Origin: Nocardioides ginsengisegetis
GTDB lineage: Bacteria > Actinomycetota > Actinomycetes > Propionibacteriales > Nocardioidaceae
NCBI RefSeq assembly: GCF_014138045.1
Contig: NZ_JACGXA010000001.1
Location: forward strand, 2,341,001 to 2,405,000
Length of the DNA stretch: 64,000 bases
Direction: 5' to 3'
Position 1 is the stretch's first letter. Each line of letters begins with the position of its first letter. The position numbers were made by a program, and so were the translations under genes. Shown here one piece after another: positions 43,510 through 51,825 of this stretch. Under the pieces are notes generated by a model. That model was not told where the DNA came from, searched no databases, and saw only the letters and a program-made list of their open reading frames with translations.

Positions 43510-44360
43510 GTCATGTCTCCTCGGTGGTTACCGGACCTCACGGGCTTCGAGAGCAATCGAGCGTATGCCTCACGCATGACGGGCTCCGGGAGGCGTCGGA
43601 ACGCCAGCCGCAAACAGAGGTTGGCGACCATCCGTGGGGTGCCGATGATGCCGTAGTCACGCAGACGGTGCTGTAGATCCCACTCGAGCCGCGTGAAGTC
43701 TGATGCGGATCGGCGCCCACGCATCGCGGCTCCCGCCCGAAACAGGACCAACGGCTCGGCGAGGTTCATCATCCGCGCCCCCCGTCGAAGCATCCGTGCG
43801 AACAGGTCGTAGTCCTGCATGTAACGCAGGTCCGGGTAGCCGCCTGCCGCGAGGGCGTCCTCTCGTCGGAAGATGGAGCTCGGATGATTGATCGGATTGT
43901 TGACACGCATCCGACGCGCGATCTGAGCATGCGAGAGCGGGGCCGGACGCAGGGCGATGGGGTGGTGGGGGTCGTCAACGAACTCCAACATCGCGGTTCC
44001 GCACACGTCCGACCCGGTGGATTCCAACGCGCGAACCTGTTGCTCGAAGCGATGCGGAAGGGACACGTCGTCCGAGTCGACCTTGGCGACCCACGTGCCG
44101 GAGGCGGCAAGGAGTCCTGCCTGGTTCGCCACTCCGGCGCCACGGTTCACTGGTAGCGCGATGCGAACAAGTGGCAGCCGGTCCGCTCGGACGTCCAGGG
44201 CCACACGGTGAGCCCTCGATACCGGCCCGTCTTCCACCACAACGACCTCGTCAGCTGGCATGGACTGGGCGATCAGGCTGTCCAGCGCAGCCTCCCAGTG
44301 CTCAACGGCGACGCCTGCATGAACGGGAATGAGCGCCGAGATGGCGACCGCCTCAGCCAC
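43506..44360 (-). CDS. GT2 family glycosyltransferase (glycan module 2)
   Basis: A 284-residue soluble GT2 enzyme. ISALIPVHAG opens the nucleotide-binding half, VVVVEDGPVS and the DxD-like AKVDSDDVSLPHRF (near 108-121) bind the sugar nucleotide and metal, and RYMQDYDLFARML provides the catalytic-base region of the ED(Y) motif. No membrane helices are present. The GTG at 44360 overlaps the DUF2142 stop by 8 bp, while the longer frame to 44459 runs inside that gene. Donor and acceptor sugars are unknown. Confidence 0.82.
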   Translation of the reverse strand: MAEAVAISALIPVHAGVAVEHWEAALDSLIAQSMPADEVVVVEDGPVSRAHRVALDVRADRLPLVRIALPVNRGAGVANQAGLLAASGTWVAKVDSDDVSLPHRFEQQVRALESTGSDVCGTAMLEFVDDPHHPIALRPAPLSHAQIARRMRVNNPINHPSSIFRREDALAAGGYPDLRYMQDYDLFARMLRRGARMMNLAEPLVLFRAGAAMRGRRSASDFTRLEWDLQHRLRDYGIIGTPRMVANLCLRLAFRRLPEPVMREAYARLLSKPVRSGNHRGDMT

Positions 44361-45813
44361 GCGCGACGCCTCGCATGAGGCCGGCGAACCCAACCCAGGC
44401 AATCGCCATGAGCGCTCCAACGACAACGACGGGAGGATGCACCCAGTGTGAATCGCCACTCGAGACGCCGCTGGCGAGTTCCTTGCGCAGAACGCCCACG
44501 ACGCTGATCACCTGTGCGGCGCCCAACAGCACCACACCGAGTAGGGCCAACCTGTGTTCGTCACTTGCCCGGGCCGCGCGGTGGTCCATCGTGAGGCCGG
44601 CGAGGAGCAGGATCCCCATCACAAAGGGAAGCTCGTAGCGGCCTTGCCAGATCGCTCCACGCGTGCTCAATGTTGCAAGCGTCAGGACCACCGGCAAGAC
44701 CATGGCGACCACCACCGCCGCAAGGACCGGCCAGCGTCTGCGCCCGCGCCCCTTCACAAACGTTGCAAGCAACATTCCTATTACTACGACGAGCACCATC
44801 GGGTAGACCGCCGTCGGCGCGGGCTCGTCACGGAGGGGAAACGCTCCGACGATCTGAAGCATCCACACCGGGACCTGAAGGGCGTCGGTCCACGAGGCTC
44901 GGACGTCATGGACGGAGCCGACGGTCCCCAACGAGTCGGTCCCTGCATGCACGACGTACGAACTGGAAGTCACCGCCCAGGCGACCGCCGCCGCCACGGA
45001 CGAGACGACCAGGGCACCGGCCGCCGTGAACACGCCTGGCCGGCTCCGGACCAATTCCACTGTCTGTCGCATTCCCTCGTAAGCGGCAGCGATGAGCACG
45101 ATGAGGACTAGCCAGAGCGGGCCGAGCGTGCGCAGCAATGCCAGCGGTATCGCCGCCGACGTCGCCAGCACCACGAGCCCGGTGATCTCACGGGGCCGCC
45201 GCCCGGGCACCCCGAGCGCGAGCAACGCGGACCACAGGACTAGGCCCGCAACCATCTCGGGTGCGTTAGGGGCCACAACGACGGATGAATAGACGACGGT
45301 GGGTGTCAGGGACGCGAGGAGCCCCAGCACCACCCACCTGGGCGTCGAGGTGGCACTGCGCAGCAAGGTGAGCGAGAGGGCGATCCCCAGGGCGCAGATG
45401 AAGGCGCTGGCCGCCCGCATCGCATAGAGGGCAGTGGCCCCGCTGAACGGCTTCGCGACGGTCCCCACGACCCAGTAGTAAAGGGGGTTGTAGTTCCCCG
45501 CACCAGTGGCAACGGTGACTGTGTCGGCCGACACCCGGGAGATCGGGTTGCAGTTGTCCGGGCCCGTGTACTTGAGTGCCGAGCATTGGTCGTGAGCGGC
45601 TGCCACGAGATCGGCCGGTACCGCAACGACGAGCCCACGACCGTCTGATGCCTCCTGGGTGAGTCGCCATTGCCCATTCGCCACACCAGCAGCACGGAAC
45701 ACATGATCGAACTCATCGCTGCCGCGGAACGGCGGGAGGGCGAACACCCAAGCCACTTGGGCAATCAGGACCCCAACCAGCATCAAGAGCCCGTGGCGCA
45801 GCCAGCTCCTCAC
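44353..45813 (-). CDS. DUF2142 family multi-spanning membrane protein
   Basis: A 486-residue membrane protein of the DUF2142 family. A first helix leads to an extracytoplasmic loop with PPFRGSDEFDHVFR, holding the acidic DE pair reminiscent of GT-C enzymes, then NYNPLYYWVVG and about ten further helices. Members sit in surface-polysaccharide loci and may be glycosyltransferases using lipid-linked sugars, but no activity is established. The start is set at GTG 45813 because an AGG lies 8 nt upstream; an in-frame TTG at 45819 is less supported. It begins the minus-strand half of the lower-GC glycan island. Confidence 0.8.
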   Translation of the reverse strand: MRSWLRHGLLMLVGVLIAQVAWVFALPPFRGSDEFDHVFRAAGVANGQWRLTQEASDGRGLVVAVPADLVAAAHDQCSALKYTGPDNCNPISRVSADTVTVATGAGNYNPLYYWVVGTVAKPFSGATALYAMRAASAFICALGIALSLTLLRSATSTPRWVVLGLLASLTPTVVYSSVVVAPNAPEMVAGLVLWSALLALGVPGRRPREITGLVVLATSAAIPLALLRTLGPLWLVLIVLIAAAYEGMRQTVELVRSRPGVFTAAGALVVSSVAAAVAWAVTSSSYVVHAGTDSLGTVGSVHDVRASWTDALQVPVWMLQIVGAFPLRDEPAPTAVYPMVLVVVIGMLLATFVKGRGRRRWPVLAAVVVAMVLPVVLTLATLSTRGAIWQGRYELPFVMGILLLAGLTMDHRAARASDEHRLALLGVVLLGAAQVISVVGVLRKELASGVSSGDSHWVHPPVVVVGALMAIAWVGFAGLMRGVARG

Positions 45814-46038
45814 GTGCAAAACCTGCCCTTCACGCCTACCCGTGCCCGACAGTCAACCACTCGTCCGCGACTCCAGCGCGCGCCCTCGCCGAGTCTCCAC
45901 CGAACAACCCGGACGCATGGCTCACTTGGACTACCGGCAGATCCCGAAAGGTTGGACTTCCCGCGCACCCCTCGCCCACACACCTCGCGGTGCGTGAGGA
46001 TGCTCGGGCACGCTCGGGCGGCAGACAGGGAGGAACCC

Positions 46039-46725
46039 GTGAACGATCGCGTCGTCGTGGTGATCCCGGTGCACAACGAGTCGTCGGTTCTGGGTGCCGT
46101 ACTGACGGAGGTCCTCGCCGAGTTCCGTCACGTCGTCTGTGTGGACGACGGCAGTCGCGACGGCTCGTCGGAGGTGGCGCGTGGCCTCGGCGCACATGTG
46201 GTCCGGCACGCCACGAACCTCGGGCAGGGAGCGGCCCTCGAGACCGGACTCCGCTACGCAGTCTCCACCTTCGACGTCGAGTACGTCGTGACATTCGACG
46301 CTGACGGCCAGCATGCCGCCGCCGATGCCACCGCCATGGTCGCGTTCGCGCGCGAGCATGGCTTACAGGCCGTGTTGGGATCCCGATTCCTCGGCACGGT
46401 GAGCGGAGCTCCCCCTCTTCGCCGTGCCCTGCTTCATGCCGCTGTCCGGTTCACGCGTATGACCTCCGGCCTCACAATCACCGACGCCCACAACGGCCTG
46501 CGGGTGCTGCATCGCGACCTCGCCACGCACGTCAGGCTGCGGATGCACGGAATGTCGCATGCGAGCGAGATTCTCGGGCAAATAGCGCGCGGGGGCTGGC
46601 GGTACGCCGAGTTCCCGGTCTCCATCCGATACACGGACTACTCCCGGAGGAAAGGACAGCCGGGCTACAACGCGCTCAACATCGCCTTCGACCTGGCCCT
46701 CGACCGGCTTCGGACCGCAGCATGA
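46039..46725 (+). CDS. GT2 glycosyltransferase (dolichyl-phosphate mannose synthase-like), glycan module 2
   Basis: A 228-residue GT2 enzyme with VVVIPVHNESSVLGAVL at the N-terminus, VCVDDGSRDGS, the metal motif VTFDADGQHAA and the GSRFLGTVSG loop. The C-terminal part RYTDYSRRKGQPGYNALNIAFDL is typical of small DPMS-like enzymes without membrane helices. It likely loads a sugar onto polyprenyl phosphate for the DUF2142 protein encoded divergently. The GTG at 46039 has GGGAGG 5 nt upstream, so the long upstream open frame is not coding. It overlaps the DUF2304 gene by 4 bp. Confidence 0.88.
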   Translation: MNDRVVVVIPVHNESSVLGAVLTEVLAEFRHVVCVDDGSRDGSSEVARGLGAHVVRHATNLGQGAALETGLRYAVSTFDVEYVVTFDADGQHAAADATAMVAFAREHGLQAVLGSRFLGTVSGAPPLRRALLHAAVRFTRMTSGLTITDAHNGLRVLHRDLATHVRLRMHGMSHASEILGQIARGGWRYAEFPVSIRYTDYSRRKGQPGYNALNIAFDLALDRLRTAA

Positions 46726-47117
46726 TCATCAAGGTGCTGCTCCTGGCTTCGCTGGGTTCTGCCGGCCTCTTCGTGCTGCGCGGTCACCGCAGTGCGCTGA
46801 ACCTCCTAGTACGCCGTGCCCTCACCCTCGGGGCGATCGCCTGCGGAGGACTCGCCGTACTCTTCCCCTCAGCCGTGACCCGGACAGCCGAGCTGGTCGG
46901 CGTCGGCCGGGGCACTGATCTAGTTCTGTACGTCCTTTGCGTGGCCTTCCTTTTCGTGTCCACCTCGCTCTACACGCGTCACACCGACATGCATGACCGC
47001 TTCGTCGAGCTCACGCGCCAACAGGCGCTGCTCGAAGCCGAGCTGGTCGGCCTTCGCGAAGTCCTCGCCGACGCCTCGGACCGCCATGTTTCGTCTCAAC
47101 AGAGCGGACAGCACTAA
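46722..47117 (+). CDS. DUF2304 family small membrane protein
   Basis: A 131-residue protein with helices near 3-20, 32-50 and 64-84, followed by a cytoplasmic coiled coil (MHDRFVELTRQQALLEAELVGLREVL). This matches the DUF2304 family, which is routinely paired with a small GT2 enzyme as here (ATGA overlap) and is thought to act as its membrane partner. The TAA stop doubles as part of the -10 element of the next gene. Confidence 0.82.
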   Translation: MIIKVLLLASLGSAGLFVLRGHRSALNLLVRRALTLGAIACGGLAVLFPSAVTRTAELVGVGRGTDLVLYVLCVAFLFVSTSLYTRHTDMHDRFVELTRQQALLEAELVGLREVLADASDRHVSSQQSGQH

Positions 47118-47120
47118 CCT
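47115..47120 (+). promoter_or_regulatory. -10 element TAACCT containing the DUF2304 stop codon
   Basis: TAACCT ends 7 nt before the GTG at 47128. The TAA is also the stop of the preceding gene, exactly as at 41388. Confidence 0.6.
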
Positions 47121-47127
47121 TCGCCCG

Positions 47128-47754
47128 GTGACTTGGCTCGACAACCACTGGCTCGACATCGTCGGCTGGGGCGGCAGCGCCCTGCTGGTCTTCTCGCTGC
47201 TCCAGGCCCGCGTGCTCCGCTTCCGGACCCTCAACCTGGTCGCCTGCGTGATCCTGCTGGGGTTCAACGCCGCGATCGGGGTGTGGCCGATGGTCGGCAT
47301 GAACGCCGTCCTCGCCGCGATCAACATCTACTTCATCGTCAAGCTGCTCGGCGAGCGGCATGACGACGCCGTCTTCGAGGTCATCGAGGTCGGCGGCCGC
47401 GACGAGTACCTCCGCCACGTGCTCCGCGTCCACGGCGCCGACATCCTGCGCTTCCAGCCCGACTTCGTGTGGGACCCCTCCGACGAGCACGGCCACGCCT
47501 TCATCGTCCTCAAGGGCGACGAGACCGTCGGCGTCGTCCTGCTCGAGCAGGACGGGGGCGCGGCTCGGGTGCTGCTCGACTACGTGACGCCCCGCTACCG
47601 CGACTTCTCCCCCGGCGAGTTCGTGTGGCGCCGCAGCGGCGTGCTGAAGGACCTCGGGTTCGCGCGGGTCGTGACCTCGCCCCACATGGTCGGCGCCTAC
47701 TACGACCGTCTCGGCTTCCGCCGCGACGGGGAGTCCTACGTCCTGGACCTGTGA
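47128..47754 (+). CDS. YgjV-like membrane protein with C-terminal acetyltransferase-like domain
   Basis: A 208-residue protein. The N-terminal 80 residues hold three short membrane helices (HWLDIVGWGGSALLVFSLLQ and so on), resembling the YgjV inner-membrane family. The C-terminal half (LKGDETVGVVLLEQDGG, LLDYVTPRYRDFSPGEFVW, YYDRLGFRRDGESYVL) has the strand order and closing motif of a GNAT-like fold. The start at GTG 47128 is set by a leaderless -10. An upstream open frame exists but runs inside DUF2304. Its base composition returns to the high-GC style, marking the right edge of the island. Function is unknown. It is convergent with trpD, 2 bp apart. Confidence 0.78.
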   Translation: MTWLDNHWLDIVGWGGSALLVFSLLQARVLRFRTLNLVACVILLGFNAAIGVWPMVGMNAVLAAINIYFIVKLLGERHDDAVFEVIEVGGRDEYLRHVLRVHGADILRFQPDFVWDPSDEHGHAFIVLKGDETVGVVLLEQDGGAARVLLDYVTPRYRDFSPGEFVWRRSGVLKDLGFARVVTSPHMVGAYYDRLGFRRDGESYVLDL

Positions 47755-47756
47755 CC

Positions 47757-48785
47757 TCAGCTCGCTGAGGCGGCGATCCAGCGGTCGAGCGTGGCGAGCG
47801 CGGCACCGGAGTCGATCGACTCCCGAGCCCGCTCGATGCCGGCGGCCAGGTCGTCGAGCACCGTGGTCGGCGACTCCTGGTGCACGGCCAGCGCGGCGCC
47901 GGCGTTGAGCAGCACGGCGTCACGCGGGGCGCCTGCCTCACCCTCGAGCACCCGGCGTACGACGGCGGCGTTGTACGCCGTGTCGCCTCCCCGCAGCGAC
48001 TCGGCGGTGGCCCGCGCGATGCCCAGGTCGGCCGGGTCGATCGTCGTGGCGGTCACCTCGCCGTCGCGGGCGATCCAGACCGAGGACGTCGTCGTGGTGG
48101 TGAGCTCGTCGAGCCCGTCGTCCCCGTGGACGACCCAGGCGGACTGACCGCGACGGGCGAAGACACCCGCCATGACCGGGGCCATCCGGACGTCGGCGCA
48201 CCCGACCGCCTGCGCCTGCGGCCGGGCCGGGTTGGCCAGCGGCCCGAGGATGTTGAAGGTGGTGGCGATGCCCAGCTCGCGGCGGGGTGCGGCGGCGTGC
48301 CGCATGGCCGGGTGGAAGGCGGCCGCGAAGCAGAACGTGATGCCTGCCTCCAGGGCGATCTCGGGGACCCGCGACGTGGGCAGGTCGAGGCGCAGGCCCA
48401 GCGCCTCGAGGACGTCGGCGGACCCCGACGTCGACGACGCGGAGCGGCTGCCGTGCTTGACGACGCGTGCGCCCGCGCCGGCGGCGACGATGGCGGCCAT
48501 GGTCGAGATGTTGACCGACATCGACCTGTCACCGCCGGTGCCGACGATGTCGAGGAGGCGTCCCGGGACGTGGCAGGGCGTCGCCTCGGCGTACATCGCA
48601 TCGACGAGCCCGAACACCTCGTCGAGCGTCTCGCCCTTCGCACGCAGCGCGACCGCGAAGCCGGACACCTGCGCGGGCGTCGCGCCGCCGGCGAGGATCT
48701 CGCTCATGGCCCAGGTGGTCTGCTCGGACGTCAGGTCCTGGCGCGCGACGAGCGTGGTGAGGACGTCGGCCCAGGTGAAGGTCAC
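47757..48785 (-). CDS. trpD: anthranilate phosphoribosyltransferase
   Basis: A 342-residue enzyme of tryptophan synthesis that joins anthranilate to phosphoribosyl pyrophosphate. The PRPP loop is IVGTGGDRSMSVNIST (80-95). The KHGSRSASSTSGSADVLEALG stretch and FHPAMRHAAAPRRELGI with TTFNILGPLANPA complete the signature. No other trp gene is adjacent, which is the usual actinobacterial situation at this locus (trpD between the DEDDh nuclease and ctaE). The start is a GTG, 14 bp after the receiver-like gene on the same strand. Confidence 0.95.
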   Translation of the reverse strand: MTFTWADVLTTLVARQDLTSEQTTWAMSEILAGGATPAQVSGFAVALRAKGETLDEVFGLVDAMYAEATPCHVPGRLLDIVGTGGDRSMSVNISTMAAIVAAGAGARVVKHGSRSASSTSGSADVLEALGLRLDLPTSRVPEIALEAGITFCFAAAFHPAMRHAAAPRRELGIATTFNILGPLANPARPQAQAVGCADVRMAPVMAGVFARRGQSAWVVHGDDGLDELTTTTTSSVWIARDGEVTATTIDPADLGIARATAESLRGGDTAYNAAVVRRVLEGEAGAPRDAVLLNAGAALAVHQESPTTVLDDLAAGIERARESIDSGAALATLDRWIAASAS

Positions 48786-48799
48786 GGGACCGGCGCCGA

Positions 48800-49213
48800 T
48801 CAGCGGGTGGCGGGGACGCGCGAGCGCAGCAGGCCCACGACCGTCTCCGCCAGCTGGATCGGGTCCAGCGGGTGGGGTACGGCGGCCTCCGCGCGCGACC
48901 AGGTCGCCAGCCAGGCGTCCTGCGGCCGGCCGGTCAGGACGACGACCGGCGGGCAGTTGTAGATCTCGTCCTTGAGCTGCTTGGCGATGCCCATGCCCCC
49001 GGCGGGGACCGCCTCGCCGTCGAGGATGGCGAGGTCGACGCGACCGGCGTCCATGTTCTGGAGCACGACGGGCTCGGTCGCGACCTCGATGTACTCGACC
49101 TCGGGCAGGTCGGGGTGAGGGCGACGGCCCAGCGCCAGGATGACCTGCTGGCGCGTGTTGACGTCGTCGCTGTAGACCAGCACCTGGAGCGGCTTCGCGG
49201 GAGAGTCAGTCAC
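48800..49213 (-). CDS. receiver-domain-like protein
   Basis: A 137-residue stand-alone protein with a response-regulator fold: LQVLVYSDDVNTRQQV at the start (acidic pair), VDLAILDGEAVPAGG with a candidate phospho-Asp, and PVVVLTGRPQDAW with the conserved Thr. The Lys expected near the end is replaced in HPLDPIQL, so phosphorylation is doubtful. No output domain is present. A leaderless -10 (TAGCAT) lies 7 nt before the GTG. It lies between trpD and ctaG; its partner is unknown. Confidence 0.75.
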   Translation of the reverse strand: MTDSPAKPLQVLVYSDDVNTRQQVILALGRRPHPDLPEVEYIEVATEPVVLQNMDAGRVDLAILDGEAVPAGGMGIAKQLKDEIYNCPPVVVLTGRPQDAWLATWSRAEAAVPHPLDPIQLAETVVGLLRSRVPATR

Positions 49214-49220
49214 GGCGGCG

Positions 49221-49226
49221 ATGCTA
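49221..49226 (-). promoter_or_regulatory. -10 element TAGCAT for the receiver-like gene
   Basis: On the minus strand TAGCAT ends 7 nt before the GTG at 49213, matching the leaderless pattern. Confidence 0.55.
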
Positions 49227-50195
49227 CCCGTCGAGACCGCTGTCCACGGGCGGGGTCGCCGACTGGGCCGCCGCGCGCGCCGCGCGGGCCTCCAGCAGGT
49301 CGAGACGCCGGTCCTCCCGGGCAGCCTCCTTCATCGAGGACCGCACCCACTGGGTGAACAGCACGCCGAAGAAGACGAGCCCGATCAGGTCGCCGGATCC
49401 CCACAGGATCCCGCCGGCCAGGTGCTGGTCGTCGTGCGGGTCGGGCAACCAGGCACCCATGGGGCCGTCGTGGAGGTCGGGGTACCAGCTGCCCCCGATC
49501 AGGTTCTCCTGCCCCATGATCGTGACGCCGAGGAAGGCGTGGAACGGCAGCGTCAGGACCGTGAGCAGCACCCGGAAGGGGTAGCCCACGCGACCCGGCA
49601 GCGGGTCGATCCCCATGAGCGGCCAGAAGAAGAGCGTCCCCACCAGCACCAGGTGCACGTGCATCATCTCGTGCACGAACGTCGAGTGCAGGGAAGCGGC
49701 GTACCAGCCGGAGAAGTAGAGCGCCCACGGCGAGACGACGTACAGCAACAGCGTCAGCGGCGGGAACGACAGCACCGTCGCGACCCGGGAGTGGAGCACG
49801 GCGAGCAGCCAGCGCCGCGGCCGCGGCGGGAGGGTGCGCAGTGCGAGCGTGATCGGCGCCCCCAGAGCCAGCGCGAGCGGCACCAGCATCGACAGCACCA
49901 TGTGCTGGACCATGTGCACGCTCAGCAGCGTGAGGTCGTAGGTGCCCAACCCCGACGACGTCGCGACGTAGAACGACCCCATCCCGGCGACCACGAACGC
50001 CAGCGTCCGGCCCACCGGCCAGTGGTCGCCGCGGCGTCGCATCGCGGCCACCCCGACGAGGTAGAGACCGGCCACCCAGACCGTGATCACGAGGGGCAGC
50101 GGCTCCAGCGACCACGCCGTGAAGACACTCCCCAGCGTGAACCTCGGGAGGCTCTCGGAGGCCGTCAGGGCGAGGGAGAAGGAGGGGTCCAGCAC
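49224..50195 (-). CDS. ctaG: CtaG-type cytochrome c oxidase assembly membrane protein
   Basis: A roughly 323-residue integral membrane protein of the caa3_CtaG family with seven or so helices. Several conserved histidines in membrane segments, SVHMVQHMVLSMLVPLAL and FVHEMMHVHLVLVG, suggest copper handling. The family is needed to mature the oxidase copper centres. It is divergent from ctaE, sharing a 73-bp intergenic region. The start is set at GTG 50195 because TAAAGT lies 7 nt upstream; an in-frame TTG at 50219 would add eight residues and lacks any signal. Confidence 0.85.
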   Translation of the reverse strand: MLDPSFSLALTASESLPRFTLGSVFTAWSLEPLPLVITVWVAGLYLVGVAAMRRRGDHWPVGRTLAFVVAGMGSFYVATSSGLGTYDLTLLSVHMVQHMVLSMLVPLALALGAPITLALRTLPPRPRRWLLAVLHSRVATVLSFPPLTLLLYVVSPWALYFSGWYAASLHSTFVHEMMHVHLVLVGTLFFWPLMGIDPLPGRVGYPFRVLLTVLTLPFHAFLGVTIMGQENLIGGSWYPDLHDGPMGAWLPDPHDDQHLAGGILWGSGDLIGLVFFGVLFTQWVRSSMKEAAREDRRLDLLEARAARAAAQSATPPVDSGLDG

Positions 50196-50268
50196 GCTGT
50201 GAACTTTATGACGCGCCAAGTGAGGGGGTCGGGGTGGCCCTCACGACGCGTCACGACATAATGAGCCC
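50196..50268. promoter_or_regulatory. divergent ctaG/ctaE promoter with central dyad
   Basis: Both genes have a -10 element close to the start codon: TAAAGT (minus strand, 50208-50203, 7 nt before GTG 50195) and CATAAT (50257-50262, 6 nt before GTG 50269). Between them GTGAGGG (50220-50226) and CCCTCAC (50238-50244) form a perfect inverted repeat, a candidate operator that would act on both directions. Outer bases are partly symmetric too (tatgacgcg and cgcgtcacgacata). Confidence 0.55.
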
Positions 50269-50910
50269 GTGGCGACGACAGCAGCAGCTATTCCGGCATC
50301 CCGGCTTCACGGGCACCACGACCGCCCGAGCATGGTCAGCGTGGGGACGATCATCTGGCTCTCGAGCGAGTTGATGTTCTTCGCGGCCCTGTTCGCGTCG
50401 TACTTCACGATCCGTGCGGTCAGCCCCGACCTCTGGGCGCAGAACACCGAGAAGCTGAACGTGCCGTTCGCCTCGGTCAACACCACGATCCTGGTGCTGT
50501 CCTCCCTCACCTGCCAGCTCGGCGTCTTCGCCGCCGAGCGCGGCCAGGTCGGGCGCTCCGGCTCGCTGTTCCAGATCAAGGGCTGGGGCCTGCGCGAGTG
50601 GTTCGTGCTGACCTACTTCATGGGCGCGGTGTTCATCGGTGGCCAGGCCACCGAGTACGCCTCGCTCGTCAAGGAGGGCACCACCATCCAGGACTCGGCC
50701 TACGGCACGATGTTCTACCTCACCACCGGCTTCCACGGCATCCACGTGACCGGCGGTCTGATTGCGTTCCTGCTCGTCCTGGGGCGCACGTTCCTGGCCC
50801 GCAAGTTCACCCATGAGCAGGCCGTGAGCGCCATCGTCGTGTCGTACTACTGGCACTTCGTCGACGTCGTGTGGATCGGGCTCTTCGCCACGATCTACCT
50901 CGTCAAGTAG
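50269..50910 (+). CDS. ctaE: cytochrome c oxidase subunit III
   Basis: A 213-residue subunit of the aa3 oxidase with five membrane helices. Family features are the [23 protein letters not shown] helix, the conserved Glu in helix [23 protein letters not shown] and the C-terminal [15 protein letters not shown]. The GTG at 50269 is 6 nt after a -10 element and is probably leaderless. It heads the ctaE-qcrC-qcrA-qcrB cluster typical of actinobacteria, 33 bp before qcrC. Confidence 0.95.
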   Translation: MATTAAAIPASRLHGHHDRPSMVSVGTIIWLSSELMFFAALFASYFTIRAVSPDLWAQNTEKLNVPFASVNTTILVLSSLTCQLGVFAAERGQVGRSGSLFQIKGWGLREWFVLTYFMGAVFIGGQATEYASLVKEGTTIQDSAYGTMFYLTTGFHGIHVTGGLIAFLLVLGRTFLARKFTHEQAVSAIVVSYYWHFVDVVWIGLFATIYLVK

Positions 50911-50943
50911 TCCACCCCGGATCCCCTTCAGCAAGGACTCAAC

Positions 50944-51825
50944 GTGCGTCTCCTGAACCGCTCTGCCAACGGATGGGCAGGTCGAATCTCCCGGCACCGC
51001 CGCGGACCGCTCGCCGGCCTGATGGTGCTCCTCTTCGGGCTCATCCTGACCGGCAGCCTGTACGCCGCCTTCTCCCCCGCCTCCGCCCAGCAGGCGCAGA
51101 CGAGCGCGGACGAGGTCGCCAAGGGCCGTCAGCTCTTCCTCGTCGGCTGTGCGTTCTGCCACGGCCAGAACGGCGAGGGCGTCCTGACCGAGGACGGCAA
51201 CCAGATCGGCCCGTCGCTGGTCGGCGTCGGTGCCGCCGCGGTCGACTTCCAGGTCGGCACCGGCCGCATGCCGATGGCCCAGCCCGGTGCGCAGGCCCCC
51301 CGCAAGGACGTCGCCTACAGCGACGACGAGGTCGCCGCCCTCGCGGCGTACGTCGCCTCGCTGGGCCCCGGTCCGTCGGTCCCCACCGAGCAGGACTACA
51401 GCACCGAGGGCCTCTCCGCCGACGAGCGTGAGGCCGCGATCGTCCGCGGTGGCCAGATCTTCCTGACCAACTGCACCGCGTGCCACAACTTCGAGGGCGC
51501 CGGCGGCGCTATGCCGCGCGGCGGCTACGCCCCGAAGATCCGCGGCGTCGAGCCCAAGTACATCTACGAGGCCATGCTGACCGGCCCGCAGGCGATGGAC
51601 ACCTTCTCCAACGGCAACCTGTCGCCGGAGGAGAAGCGTGACGTGATCGCCTACCTCGGCTCGCTGAACGAGGCGCCCGGCTACGGCGGCTTCGGTCTCG
51701 GCGGCATGGGCCCCGTCAGCGAGGGCCTCTTCGCCTGGCTGGTCGGACTGGGGTCGCTCGTCGGCTTCGCGGTCTGGATCGCAGCCCACACCACGCGCTC
51801 GAACAAGGAGAAGGTGGAAGCGTGA
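50944..51825 (+). CDS. qcrC: menaquinol-cytochrome c reductase cytochrome c subunit (dihaem)
   Basis: A 293-residue dihaem cytochrome c of the bc1-aa3 supercomplex, which passes electrons directly to the oxidase in place of a soluble cytochrome c. It has an N-terminal anchor (about 22-47), haem motifs CAFCH (69-73) and CTACH (177-181), Met ligands such as RMPMAQ, and a C-terminal helix (SEGLFAWLVGLGSLVGFAVWIAA). The GTG start follows a gap with no strong ribosome site except AGGA. The stop overlaps the qcrA start by 4 bp. Confidence 0.95.
   Translation: MRLLNRSANGWAGRISRHRRGPLAGLMVLLFGLILTGSLYAAFSPASAQQAQTSADEVAKGRQLFLVGCAFCHGQNGEGVLTEDGNQIGPSLVGVGAAAVDFQVGTGRMPMAQPGAQAPRKDVAYSDDEVAALAAYVASLGPGPSVPTEQDYSTEGLSADEREAAIVRGGQIFLTNCTACHNFEGAGGAMPRGGYAPKIRGVEPKYIYEAMLTGPQAMDTFSNGNLSPEEKRDVIAYLGSLNEAPGYGGFGLGGMGPVSEGLFAWLVGLGSLVGFAVWIAAHTTRSNKEKVEA

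Noticed and set aside
45670..46038. Upstream extension of the DPMS-like glycosyltransferase
   Set aside because: The extra residues have no similarity, and GGGAGG sits 5 nt before GTG 46039.
48800..49213. Full response regulator
   Set aside because: There is no output domain and the conserved Lys is absent, so it is described only as receiver-like.
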